Below are positions 1 through 7,159 of a stretch of 7,159 bases of DNA, piece after piece (within the stretch, counting starts at the first letter, position 1; each line of letters begins with the position of its first letter). The stretch lies in assembly GCA_013815405.1 (NCBI GenBank), contig JACDGF010000109.1, positions 1-7,159 of the forward strand, given 5' to 3'. Source of the stretch: Caulobacteraceae bacterium. GTDB lineage: Bacteria; Pseudomonadota; Alphaproteobacteria; Caulobacterales; Caulobacteraceae. Position numbers and translations under genes: made by a program. Below the pieces are notes generated by a model. The model worked only from the letters and a program-made list of their open reading frames with translations, was not told the DNA's origin and searched no databases.

Positions 1-127
1 CCTGGCCCTGGCCCTGAAGAGCGAGGACGTGACCTTCACCCTGATCCGCGACGGCGACCACCGCCTATCCCGGCCGGCCGACCTGCGGCGCATGATCGCG
101 GCGGTGGAGGAGGTGGCGGGCGGCTGA
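1..127 (+). CDS. C-terminal end of an alpha/beta hydrolase (partial)
   Basis: The reading frame is open from the window edge (first full codon at position 2) to a TGA at 125-127 and gives 41 residues. They include LIRDGDHRLSRPADL, followed by a short amphipathic helix. The pattern 'strand, then DGDHRLSRP' is the C-terminal end of many alpha/beta-hydrolase fold esterases and thioesterases of the ABHD10-like type. There the His of GDH (visible residue 20) is the histidine of the Ser-Asp-His catalytic triad and lies next to the last helix. The nucleophile elbow and lid are outside the window, so substrate and subfamily cannot be told. The gene converges on galU across a 194-nt gap containing a palindromic repeat. 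The fold call is fairly secure; nothing more specific is. Confidence 0.72.
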   Translation, partial: LALALKSEDVTFTLIRDGDHRLSRPADLRRMIAAVEEVAGG

Positions 128-178
128 TTTGTATGCGCGCGCCCTGGCGTGAAATCCCCGTTTTCCCTCCTACCGTCA

Positions 179-201
179 CCCCCGGGTGTCAGTCCCGGGG
201 G
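179..201. repeat. left REP-like hairpin
   Basis: A perfect 8-bp stem, CCCCCGGG at 179-186 with CCCGGGGG at 194-201, closes a 7-nt loop TGTCAGT. It is the core of the left arm of the dyad element. Compared with the right-hand hairpin, three stem positions differ on each side and all three changes are compensated, so pairing is kept. Confidence 0.75.
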
Positions 202-223
202 TCCATGATCGACCGTGCCGGGG

Positions 224-244
224 TGGCCGCGCCGGGCGCGGCCA
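224..244. repeat. central hairpin of the dyad element
   Basis: A perfect 8-bp stem, TGGCCGCG at 224-231 with CGCGGCCA at 237-244, encloses the loop CCGGG. Its centre (234) is also the centre of symmetry of the two flanking REP-like arms. Its sequence is unrelated to the arms. Confidence 0.7.
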
Positions 245-266
245 TGGCTTGCCCCGTGTTCATGGG

Positions 267-289
267 TAGCCGGGACTGACGCCCGGCTA
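267..289. repeat. right REP-like hairpin, inverted copy
   Basis: A perfect 8-bp stem, TAGCCGGG at 267-274 with CCCGGCTA at 282-289, closes a 7-nt loop ACTGACG. Read on the other strand the loop is CGTCAGT, one base different from the left hairpin loop. It ends 32 nt downstream of the galU stop on the galU transcript, where it could act as a 3' end stabiliser or terminator. Confidence 0.75.
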
Positions 290-321
290 TGACGGGGTGG
301 AGGGGAGTCGCGCCGGATGAA

Positions 322-1206
322 CTAACTATCGAGCAGCCCCTCGATTGCCGCGCGAACCTCACCGCCACAGCCTAAGTCCTTGAGCGCGAACGCCACGTTG
401 GCGCGGAGGAGGCCGAGTTTGTCGCCGCAGTCGTGGGTGACGCCTCGATATTCGAGGGCGTGGAAGGGTTGGTCGGCCAGCAGGGCGAGCATGGCGTCGG
501 TGAGTTGGATCTCTCCGCCGGCGCCGGCCCTATGGGCGCCCAGGAGGTCGAAGACGCCGGGCTGGAGGACGTAGCGGCCGGAGATGAACAGGTTGGAGGG
601 TTCGGTTCCCGGCGGGGGCTTTTCGACCATGCCGGTCATGGCGTTCAGCCGGCCATCGAAACCCGCGGCCTCCGCGCCCAGAGACACGATGCCGTATTTG
701 TGGGCCTCTCCGGGCGGGGCCGGCTCGACCACCACGATGTTGCCGCCGACGGCCTCGTAGGCGGCCATGGCCTGGGCGAGGGCGGGCGGGTCGGCGTCCA
801 TCAGCATGTCGGGGAGCATGACCGCGAACGCCTCGTCGCCGACGACGTCGCGGGCGCACCACACCGCGTGGCCGAGGCCGAGCGGCGCCATCTGGCGGAC
901 GAAGCTCATCGCGCCTGGATCGCTCAGGTCGGCGCGGACGTCAGCCAGGATGTCGCTCTTGCCCTTGGCCGCGAGCTGGGCCTCCAGTTCGAACCCGTGG
1001 TCGAAATAATCCTCGATGGCGCCCTGGCCCCGCCCGACGATGAACACGAAGTGCTCGATGCCGGCGGCCCGGCCCTCCGCCACCACATGGGCCAGGATCG
1101 GCCGGTCGAAGACGTTGAGCAGATTCTTTGGGGTGGTCTTGGCGGCGGGGAGGATCCGCGTACCCAGCCCCGCCACCGGCAGCACCGCTTTTCGCACCCG
1201 CTTCAT
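322..1206 (-). CDS. galU: UTP--glucose-1-phosphate uridylyltransferase
   Basis: The product is 294 residues (E. coli GalU is 302). It makes UDP-glucose from UTP and glucose-1-phosphate in the cytoplasm, for envelope polysaccharide and glycolipid synthesis. The nucleotidyltransferase signature AGLGTRILPAAKTTPK is at residues 12-27. QMAPLGLGHAV is at 105-115, LPD with the likely metal-binding Asp at 131-133, VEKP with the family's conserved Lys at 194-197, GGEIQLTDAM at 230-239 and HDCGDKLG at 258-265. The ATG at 1206 is chosen because MKRVRKAVLPVAG matches the family N-terminus and GGGG lies 5 nt upstream. The frame stays open upstream into glmS but encodes only Arg/Gly/Pro-rich shadow sequence. 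It starts 29 nt after the glmS stop, so co-transcription is likely. Two usually conserved residues differ: Asn28 where PKE is the rule, and Gln61 where the GRxK motif normally has Lys. A paralogue with altered preference is possible but less likely. Confidence 0.93.
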   Translation of the reverse strand: MKRVRKAVLPVAGLGTRILPAAKTTPKNLLNVFDRPILAHVVAEGRAAGIEHFVFIVGRGQGAIEDYFDHGFELEAQLAAKGKSDILADVRADLSDPGAMSFVRQMAPLGLGHAVWCARDVVGDEAFAVMLPDMLMDADPPALAQAMAAYEAVGGNIVVVEPAPPGEAHKYGIVSLGAEAAGFDGRLNAMTGMVEKPPPGTEPSNLFISGRYVLQPGVFDLLGAHRAGAGGEIQLTDAMLALLADQPFHALEYRGVTHDCGDKLGLLRANVAFALKDLGCGGEVRAAIEGLLDS

Positions 1207-1220
1207 GGCGTCCCCGCGAC

Positions 1221-1235
1221 AGCCCCCTGGCGGGG

Positions 1236-1237
<2 letters not shown>
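1221..1237 (-). other. small hairpin in the glmS-galU junction
   Basis: AGCCCC at 1221-1226 pairs perfectly with GGGGCT at 1232-1237 around a 5-nt loop. On the transcript it overlaps the glmS stop codon (1236-1238) and precedes the galU ribosome binding region. No U-run follows, so it is not a convincing terminator. It could modulate message stability or galU translation, but a chance hairpin in GC-rich DNA is equally possible. Confidence 0.35.
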
Positions 1238-3053
<1,816 letters not shown>

Positions 3054-3214
3054 GGTCTTCACCCACCCGCTTGGAAACGGCTTTGCGCTGGAATGATCCG
3101 GCGGTTAGTCTTCGCCGAGCCGAACGCGCCGCGAGCCCTTTAGCATTCGCCAACGATCGGCCCTGTAAACCTTTCGTTTCGCATCGTTTCCGCCCGGCGA
3201 GAACGTAAAAATTC
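3054..3214. promoter_or_regulatory. shared divergent upstream region of glmS and glmM
   Basis: These 161 nt must hold both the leftward glmS promoter and the rightward glmM promoter, unless transcription enters from elsewhere. I see no convincing -35/-10 pair for either. There is a 10-bp tandem spacing of TCGTTTC (3174-3180 and 3184-3190), one helical turn apart and 25-41 nt before the glmM ATG, and a CGATCG palindrome near 3154. The glmM ribosome binding site is weak (GGCGAGA, about 12 nt from the ATG). The glmS start is preceded by GGGTGGGTGA. No RNA gene or small ORF is convincing. Confidence 0.5.
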
Positions 3215-4570
3215 ATGACCAGAGCGTCCTATTTCGGCACCGACGGCATCCGCGGCCAAGCCAATCTCTTCCCGATGACCGCCGAGGTCGCCCTGCGGGT
3301 GGGCATGGCGGCGGGCAAGCTGTTCCGCTCGGCGGACGACCGGCGCCATCTGGTGGTGATCGGCAAGGACACCCGCCTGTCGGGCTATATGATCGAACCG
3401 GCCCTGGTGGCGGGCCTGACCAGCGTGGGCATGGACGTGCGCCTGTTCGGCCCCCTGCCCACCCCGGCGGTGGCGATGATGACCCGCTCGATGCGGGCGG
3501 ATCTCGGGGTGATGATTTCCGCCTCCCACAACAGCTTCGCCGACAACGGCATCAAGCTCTTCGGCCCCGACGGCTACAAGCTCTCCGACGCCATGGAGGC
3601 GCGGATCGAGGCCCATATGGACGAAGGCCTCCAGGAAGGCCTCGCCGGCCCCAAGCAACTGGGGCGGGTGGCGCGGATGGACGAGGCCCAGGCGCGCTAC
3701 ATCGAGATCGTCAAGGCGACCTTGCCCCGCGCCCTGCGCCTGACCGGGCTTCGGGTGGTCATCGATTGCGCCCACGGCGCGGCCTATCGCGTGGCCCCGA
3801 CCGCGCTCTGGGAGCTGGGGGCCGAGGTCAAGGAGATCGGGGTCTCCCCCAACGGCTTCAACATCAACGAGGAGTGCGGCTCGACTCATCCGGGGGCGCT
3901 CGTCGCCGCGGTCCGGGAATATCGCGCCGACATCGGCATCGCGTTGGACGGCGACGCCGATCGCCTGGTGATCTGCGACGAGAAGGGCCAGGTCGTCGAC
4001 GGCGACCAGATCATGGCCCTGATCGCCGCCGCCTGGGCCGACCAGCGGCGGCTGGCGGGCGGCGGGGTGGTGGCGACGGTGATGTCCAACCTGGGCCTGG
4101 AACGGTTCCTCGCCGCCCGCGGCCTCGCGCTGGAGCGCACCGCCGTGGGCGACCGCTCGGTCATGGCGCGCATGCGGGAGGGCGCGTTCAACCTCGGCGG
4201 CGAGGCCTCCGGCCACATCATCATGTCCGACTATTCCACCACCGGCGACGGCCTGATCGCGGCCCTGCAGGTCCTGGCCGAACTGGTCCGCTCCAAAAAG
4301 CCCATGAGCGCGCTGGCCCGCCAGTTCGAGCCGGCCCCCCAGAGGCTGGAGAACGTGCGCTTCTCCGGCGGCGCCCCCTTGGAGAGCGCCGGGGTCAAGG
4401 CGGCGATCGCGCAGGCGGAAACCAAGCTGAACGGCTGCGGCCGACTCCTGGTCCGCGCCTCCGGCACCGAGCCGATGATCCGCATCATGGCCGAGGGCGA
4501 CGACGAAAAGCTGATCCGTCAGCTGGTGCGCGAAATCGCCGGGGCGGTGAAGGCGGCGGCGGGCGGGTAG
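3215..4570 (+). CDS. glmM: phosphoglucosamine mutase
   Basis: The product is 451 residues, close to the usual 445-450. It converts glucosamine-6-phosphate to glucosamine-1-phosphate in the cytoplasm, the step after GlmS towards UDP-GlcNAc. The N-terminus [14 protein letters not shown] is diagnostic of GlmM within the alpha-D-phosphohexomutase superfamily. The phosphoserine loop ISASHN places the active Ser at 102, as in E. coli. The metal-binding loop DGDADR is at 245-250 and the sugar-binding loop GGEASGH at 328-334. The phosphate-binding loop RASGTEP of domain 4 is at 414-420. All four domains are complete. Activity needs phosphorylation of Ser102, as known for the family. It is divergent from glmS, which suggests coordinated supply of the pathway, and converges on the second mutase with only 22 nt between stop codons. 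In many bacteria glmM sits near ftsH and folP instead, so this placement beside glmS is of note. Confidence 0.97.
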   Translation: MTRASYFGTDGIRGQANLFPMTAEVALRVGMAAGKLFRSADDRRHLVVIGKDTRLSGYMIEPALVAGLTSVGMDVRLFGPLPTPAVAMMTRSMRADLGVMISASHNSFADNGIKLFGPDGYKLSDAMEARIEAHMDEGLQEGLAGPKQLGRVARMDEAQARYIEIVKATLPRALRLTGLRVVIDCAHGAAYRVAPTALWELGAEVKEIGVSPNGFNINEECGSTHPGALVAAVREYRADIGIALDGDADRLVICDEKGQVVDGDQIMALIAAAWADQRRLAGGGVVATVMSNLGLERFLAARGLALERTAVGDRSVMARMREGAFNLGGEASGHIIMSDYSTTGDGLIAALQVLAELVRSKKPMSALARQFEPAPQRLENVRFSGGAPLESAGVKAAIAQAETKLNGCGRLLVRASGTEPMIRIMAEGDDEKLIRQLVREIAGAVKAAAGG

Positions 4571-4592
4571 GCTGACCGGAGGAACCGCCCCC

Positions 4593-6092
4593 TCACACCT
4601 CCTGGTTGTACGCCCCCACCGCCGAATGCCGCGCGAGGCGGGGTTTGACTTCGTCGCGGAACAGGGCGCGCATGTCGTCGGCGGAGGCGGTGCTTTCCAC
4701 CACCACCACCAGTTCGGGCTTGTTGGAGGAAGCGCGCACCAGGAGCCAGGAGCCGTCCTCCAGGGCCACCCGGACGCCGTTGACGGTGATAACCTCCGCG
4801 ATGGCGCGGCCGAGGATCGGATCACGGGCGGCGGCCAGGGCCTGGTATTCCGCCACAACCGCCTCGACCACGCCGTACTTGAGCTCGTCGGCGCAGTGGG
4901 GGCTCATGGTCAGGGAGGTGAAGGCGACCGGCAGGGCGCGCCTGAGTTCGCTGAGCCTGCGGCCAGGGTTGCGGTCGAGCATGGCGAGGATCGACGCCGC
5001 GGCGGTCAGGCCGCAGTCGTAGCCGCGGCCCAGCGGGGCGTTGAAGAAGAAGTGGCCGGACTTTTCGAAACCCGCCAAAGCCCCGATCTCGGCGGTCTTG
5101 CGCTTGATGTAGCTGTGGCCGGTCTTCCAGTAGAGGGTGGTCGCGCCGTGGGCGGCCAGCACCGCGTCGGTGGCGTAGAGGCCGGTGGACTTCACGTCGA
5201 CCACGAAGCGCGCGCCCGGGTGCAGCGGGGCGAGGTCGCGGGCCAGCATCAGGCCGATCTTGTCGGCGAAGATCTCCTCGCCTGTATCGTCCACCACCCC
5301 GCAGCGGTCGCCGTCGCCGTCGAAGCCGAGCGCCAGGTCGGCGCCGTGCGCCCGCACCGCCTCGCCCATGGCGTGGAGCATCTCCGCGTCCTCGGGATTG
5401 GGGTTGTAGCGCGGGAAGGTCCAGTCCAGAGCGCAATCAAGCTCGATCACCTCCGCCCCCATGCGCCTCAGGCCCTCCGGGGCGAAGGCGCCGGCGGTGC
5501 CGTTGCCGCAGGCGCAGACCACCTTCAGGGGGCGCTTCAGCGCGCAACGGGACGCGGCGTCGGCGATGTAGCGCTCGGCGACGCCGGCGACGTGGGTCAC
5601 GGTCCCACCGGGTCGCTCCTCGAACCGGCCGGAGAGCACGATCGCCTTGAGCCGGCCGATCTCGTCGGGGCCGAAGGTCAGCGGCGGGCCGGCCCCCATC
5701 TTCACCCCGGTCCAGCCGTTCTCGTTGTGGCTGGCGGTGACCATGGCGACGCACGGGGCGTCGAGATCGAACTGGGCGAAATAGGCGGTGGGCGAGAGGC
5801 AGAGGCCGATGTCCAGCACCTCGCAGCCGGCGCCCACCAGCCCCAGGGTCAGGGCCTGTTTCACCGACAGGGAATAGGAGCGGAAGTCGTGGCCGACGAC
5901 GATGCGGCGCTCGCCCAGCTCCTGGATATAGGTCCCCAATCCGAGGCCCAGCGCCTGGACGCCCAGGAGGTTGATCTCCGAGCCCAGCAGCCAGCGGGCG
6001 TCGTATTCCCGAAAGCCGGTCGCCTTGACGAGCGGCGTCGTCTCATAGGCGAGGGTGTTAGGAGAGAGGTCGGCGCGGGGGCTGGGGAACAT
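4593..6092 (-). CDS. phosphoglucomutase/phosphomannomutase family protein
   Basis: The product is 499 residues of the alpha-D-phosphohexomutase superfamily, nearest to AlgC/ManB-type enzymes. Such enzymes interconvert glucose-6-phosphate and glucose-1-phosphate, or the mannose equivalents, for nucleotide-sugar synthesis. GFREYDARW is at 26-34, the phosphoserine loop TASHNENGW at 119-127 (active Ser121) and the metal loop DGDGDR at 258-263. The sugar-specificity loop GFEKSGHFF includes EKSGH at 343-347, and the phosphate loop RASSNKPEL starts at 453. GEKSG/GEMSG-type loops go with glucose/mannose substrates rather than glucosamine, which separates it from GlmM next door. The ATG at 6092 is chosen because MFPSPRADL matches the remembered Caulobacterales homologues and AGAGG lies 4 nt upstream. 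The frame is open to 6218, but the extra residues look non-coding. It could feed glucose-1-phosphate to GalU. Whether glucose or mannose is preferred cannot be read here, so no symbol is given. Confidence 0.92.
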   Translation of the reverse strand: MFPSPRADLSPNTLAYETTPLVKATGFREYDARWLLGSEINLLGVQALGLGLGTYIQELGERRIVVGHDFRSYSLSVKQALTLGLVGAGCEVLDIGLCLSPTAYFAQFDLDAPCVAMVTASHNENGWTGVKMGAGPPLTFGPDEIGRLKAIVLSGRFEERPGGTVTHVAGVAERYIADAASRCALKRPLKVVCACGNGTAGAFAPEGLRRMGAEVIELDCALDWTFPRYNPNPEDAEMLHAMGEAVRAHGADLALGFDGDGDRCGVVDDTGEEIFADKIGLMLARDLAPLHPGARFVVDVKSTGLYATDAVLAAHGATTLYWKTGHSYIKRKTAEIGALAGFEKSGHFFFNAPLGRGYDCGLTAAASILAMLDRNPGRRLSELRRALPVAFTSLTMSPHCADELKYGVVEAVVAEYQALAAARDPILGRAIAEVITVNGVRVALEDGSWLLVRASSNKPELVVVVESTASADDMRALFRDEVKPRLARHSAVGAYNQEV

Positions 6093-6234
6093 GGCGCCTC
6101 TTTGGCATGGCTCGCCGCGCCGGTTCAACCTTACAAAGTCCAGCGGTCCATACGGAGACCGCAGTCGCGGGCCCCCCTTAACCACCCAGCAAGAACTTAT
6201 AAGACTAGAATCAGACATGGAGCCGCTATAACAT
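6093..6234. promoter_or_regulatory. intergenic region upstream of the phosphohexomutase, at the composition boundary
   Basis: These 142 nt separate the stop of the AT-rich putative immunity gene from the phosphohexomutase start, both on the - strand. The half nearer the mutase is GC-rich, and the half from about 6189 upward is AT-rich, so the junction between housekeeping and acquired DNA seems to lie here. The mutase promoter should be in this stretch, but I find no convincing -35/-10 pair. A GANTC site (6208-6212), the CcrM methylation target in Caulobacter relatives, lies about 115 nt before the start. No clear terminator hairpin follows the immunity gene, and I see no tRNA, integrase site or duplicated end that would mark an insertion. 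Confidence 0.35.
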
Positions 6235-6750
6235 TCAAATTATTTCAACTGTCTCCCCAAAAGTCATATATCCTCGATTGTCGATCGATTTACTTGAGGT
6301 TGAAAGACTCCCAAATTTAACGGCGAATTCCCCGAACTCCCGCGGCCACAGCAAAAACCGATGGACAAATTTTTCCTCCGCCCCTCCAGTTTTTACTGCC
6401 GGTTCCATATCGAATTCATCAAATCTTATTCGGGCACGTCGGCTATCAAAGGCGTTTATAACAATTGACATAGAGGTTTCTACCTCGGCTTTTAAATACA
6501 TAATACTAGTATATCTATAACCCGAGTTAACATCACCTACAATTAACATAATTTTGACAGAGTTAATGTTTGTCACAATTTCAGCTTTGTCGAGAAGTGA
6601 GCCGCGAAGGTCATAACGTCGTGTAAAGTCTATAATTGACCGACCTATTGTATCTGGAAATGTCAGTAAAAACGCATCGTAGTCAGCAATTGTCTTTGTA
6701 ACTGTACCTTCATCTGGATCGGAAGCCCAGTAATGAGAAAAAAAGCGCAT
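6235..6750 (-). CDS. putative immunity protein for the upstream polymorphic toxin
   Basis: The protein has 171 residues, soluble and mixed alpha/beta in appearance, with no signal peptide or membrane segment. It begins MRFFSHYWASDPDEG. Strand-like segments include VKIMLIVGDVNSGYRYTSI near 65-83 and IVINAF near 96. FVHRFLLWP at 128-136 is followed by EFAVKFGSLS. The patterns 'hydrophobic-GD-x-GY' and 'F(I/V)HR-hydrophobic-(W/F)...E-x-x-V/I-K-F' remind me of small cytoplasmic proteins encoded beside secreted toxins, but I cannot name a family. The ATG at 6750 is chosen because GAGAG lies 8 nt upstream. The frame runs on to 6885 only by overlapping the toxin gene. It begins 28 nt after the toxin stop on the same strand. 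Base use is far more AT-rich than the neighbours (6481-6540 is 33% GC), which suggests horizontal transfer. A soluble immunity protein implies a toxin acting in the cytoplasm; that is inference. Confidence 0.68.
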   Translation of the reverse strand: MRFFSHYWASDPDEGTVTKTIADYDAFLLTFPDTIGRSIIDFTRRYDLRGSLLDKAEIVTNINSVKIMLIVGDVNSGYRYTSIMYLKAEVETSMSIVINAFDSRRARIRFDEFDMEPAVKTGGAEEKFVHRFLLWPREFGEFAVKFGSLSTSSKSIDNRGYMTFGETVEII

Positions 6751-6778
6751 GTTCGTGACTCTCAAAACAAGAAATGGG

Positions 6779-7159
6779 CTAACCTGGCGGGGCCCAGCCA
6801 TTCTGGAAGAGCCAGTTTCTGACCGCATTGGAAACGCCGCCCCCACCATGCTTCCAAGTGCCGTCACGATTGAGGGCTCGACCATCCTTCAGCTCAACGT
6901 GATCCTGCTCAAAAGCGCCCCGGCCCTGGTCGACCCGGTCGACATCTCTTGGAGCCTGTCCGCGCTCGACCTGCCTCTGCATGTTGCCGGCTGAACTCGA
7001 TTTTCCAGGCCCGCCGCCACCGCCGCCGCCGTGGCAGGAAGCGGAAATCATCCAGCCGCCGGCGGCGCCGAGCGGCGCACCAGCGTATCCGCCAAAATCC
7101 GCTCCTCCCGCACTGACAGGTACCGCACCGAGGCCGCCCACAGGGGCGCCGGCCGCCGC
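6779..7159 (-). CDS. C-terminal toxin module of a polymorphic-toxin-like protein (partial)
   Basis: The frame is open from the window edge to a TAG at 6779-6781 and gives 126 residues; the N-terminal part lies beyond 7159. Visible residues 1-59 are Gly/Ala/Ser-rich, with a seven-glycine run at 44-50, and look like a flexible linker. From Met60 the composition changes to a compact charged module of 67 residues. It holds VDRVDQGRGAFEQDHV (73-88), DGRALNRDGTWKHGG (92-106) and a closing WLFQNGW (116-122). A short C-terminal domain with the series DRVD..GRG..E.DH...DG.ALN.DGTWKH and a terminal NGW..P matches my memory of toxin tips on secreted polymorphic toxins (RHS, LXG, T6SS effectors). I cannot assign a numbered family. 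His87 and His104 with Asp86 and Arg80 are candidate catalytic residues, perhaps a nuclease. No RHS core, PAAR or other delivery domain is visible. A Gly-rich protein of other function is the main alternative. Confidence 0.66.
   Translation of the reverse strand, partial: AAAGAPVGGLGAVPVSAGGADFGGYAGAPLGAAGGWMISASCHGGGGGGGPGKSSSAGNMQRQVERGQAPRDVDRVDQGRGAFEQDHVELKDGRALNRDGTWKHGGGGVSNAVRNWLFQNGWAPPG
7010..7030 (-). repeat. polyglycine codon run in the toxin linker
   Basis: Seven consecutive glycine codons (mostly GGC, one GGT and one GGG) lie in frame in the toxin gene, between a Cys-His pair and PGKSSSAGN. This looks like a flexible hinge just before the C-terminal module. The near-uniform GGC repeat could also vary in length by slippage. 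Confidence 0.6.

Larger units (their letters stand above)
173..295. repeat. 123-nt dyad-symmetric intergenic element of three hairpins (REP/BIME-like)
   Basis: The outer arms, 173-210 and the reverse complement of 258-295, are both 38 nt and match at 29 positions without gaps. A central perfect hairpin lies at 224-244. The two arms and the central hairpin share the same midpoint, position 234, so the whole is one imperfect palindrome, although the 13-nt segments between arms and centre do not pair. A CCCTCC block outside each arm (starting at 165 and ending near 304) extends the similarity with a 1-nt shift. Each arm ends in CCATGA. This resembles the short palindromic repeats scattered between genes in many alphaproteobacteria, here as an inverted pair. 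It lies between two convergent genes, so it may also end transcription from both sides. There is no strong T-run, so that role is inferred. Confidence 0.75.

Noticed and set aside
3054..3062. GTG start for glmS three codons upstream of the ATG
   Set aside because: The glutaminase nucleophile is the Cys right after the initiator Met, so the protein must start at 3053.
3054..3214. glmS ribozyme/riboswitch
   Set aside because: That element is known from Gram-positive bacteria and is longer and structured. Nothing like its core is visible in these 161 nt.
6093..6218. Longer N-terminus for the phosphohexomutase (42 extra residues)
   Set aside because: The extension lacks family similarity and crosses the GC/AT composition boundary. 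A good ribosome binding site precedes the ATG at 6092.
6503..6512. 10-bp palindrome ATACTAGTAT
   Set aside because: It lies inside the immunity gene coding sequence in AT-rich DNA and has no partner site. Chance is the simplest reading.
6749..6994. 81-codon + strand frame opposite the toxin tip
   Set aside because: It overlaps the toxin module and immunity start on the other strand, with no ribosome binding site or recognisable features. The - strand reading has the coherent domain pattern.
6980..7141. Lipoprotein or signal peptide reading of the MISASCHGG stretch, or a PAAR/RHS core in the visible toxin fragment
   Set aside because: No basic n-region or hydrophobic stretch precedes the Cys. 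No RHS core motif or PAAR pattern can be read in the 59 Gly-rich residues.

Overview
This window is about 7.2 kb of mostly very GC-rich DNA. The protein sequences (GalU, GlmS and a long-form phosphohexomutase beginning MFPSPRADL and carrying FREYDARW) look like those of Caulobacterales such as Caulobacter or Phenylobacterium. That placement is inferred from remembered family sequences, with no search run.

Layout. Positions 1-127 hold the last 41 residues of an alpha/beta hydrolase on the + strand. Positions 128-321 are a convergent intergenic gap holding a 123-nt element with dyad symmetry: two REP-like hairpins in inverted orientation around a third hairpin at the exact centre. On the - strand, glmS (1236-3053) is followed after 29 nt by galU (322-1206), probably as one transcript. 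Divergent from glmS across a 161-nt shared upstream region is glmM (3215-4570, + strand). A second phosphohexomutase, a phosphoglucomutase/phosphomannomutase, lies tail to tail with glmM (4593-6092, - strand). Positions 6093-6234 are intergenic. From about 6190 the base composition turns AT-rich. There, on the - strand, lie the C-terminal end of a large secreted-toxin-like protein (6779-7159, running off the window) and, 28 nt after it, an AT-rich 171-residue gene (6235-6750) that looks like its immunity partner.

How the genes fit together. The four central genes supply activated hexoses for the envelope. GlmS makes glucosamine-6-phosphate from fructose-6-phosphate and glutamine, and GlmM converts it to glucosamine-1-phosphate on the way to UDP-GlcNAc. 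The second mutase interconverts glucose-6-phosphate and glucose-1-phosphate (or the mannose equivalents). GalU turns glucose-1-phosphate into UDP-glucose.

The accessory part is the right end. A Gly/Ala-rich region with a seven-glycine run leads into a 67-residue C-terminal module carrying Asp-His and Trp-Lys-His motifs, and the AT-rich gene follows directly. This is the usual architecture of a polymorphic toxin tip with its immunity gene, joined to a stable housekeeping cluster. It is the most interesting feature here. I cannot name the toxin or immunity family with certainty.
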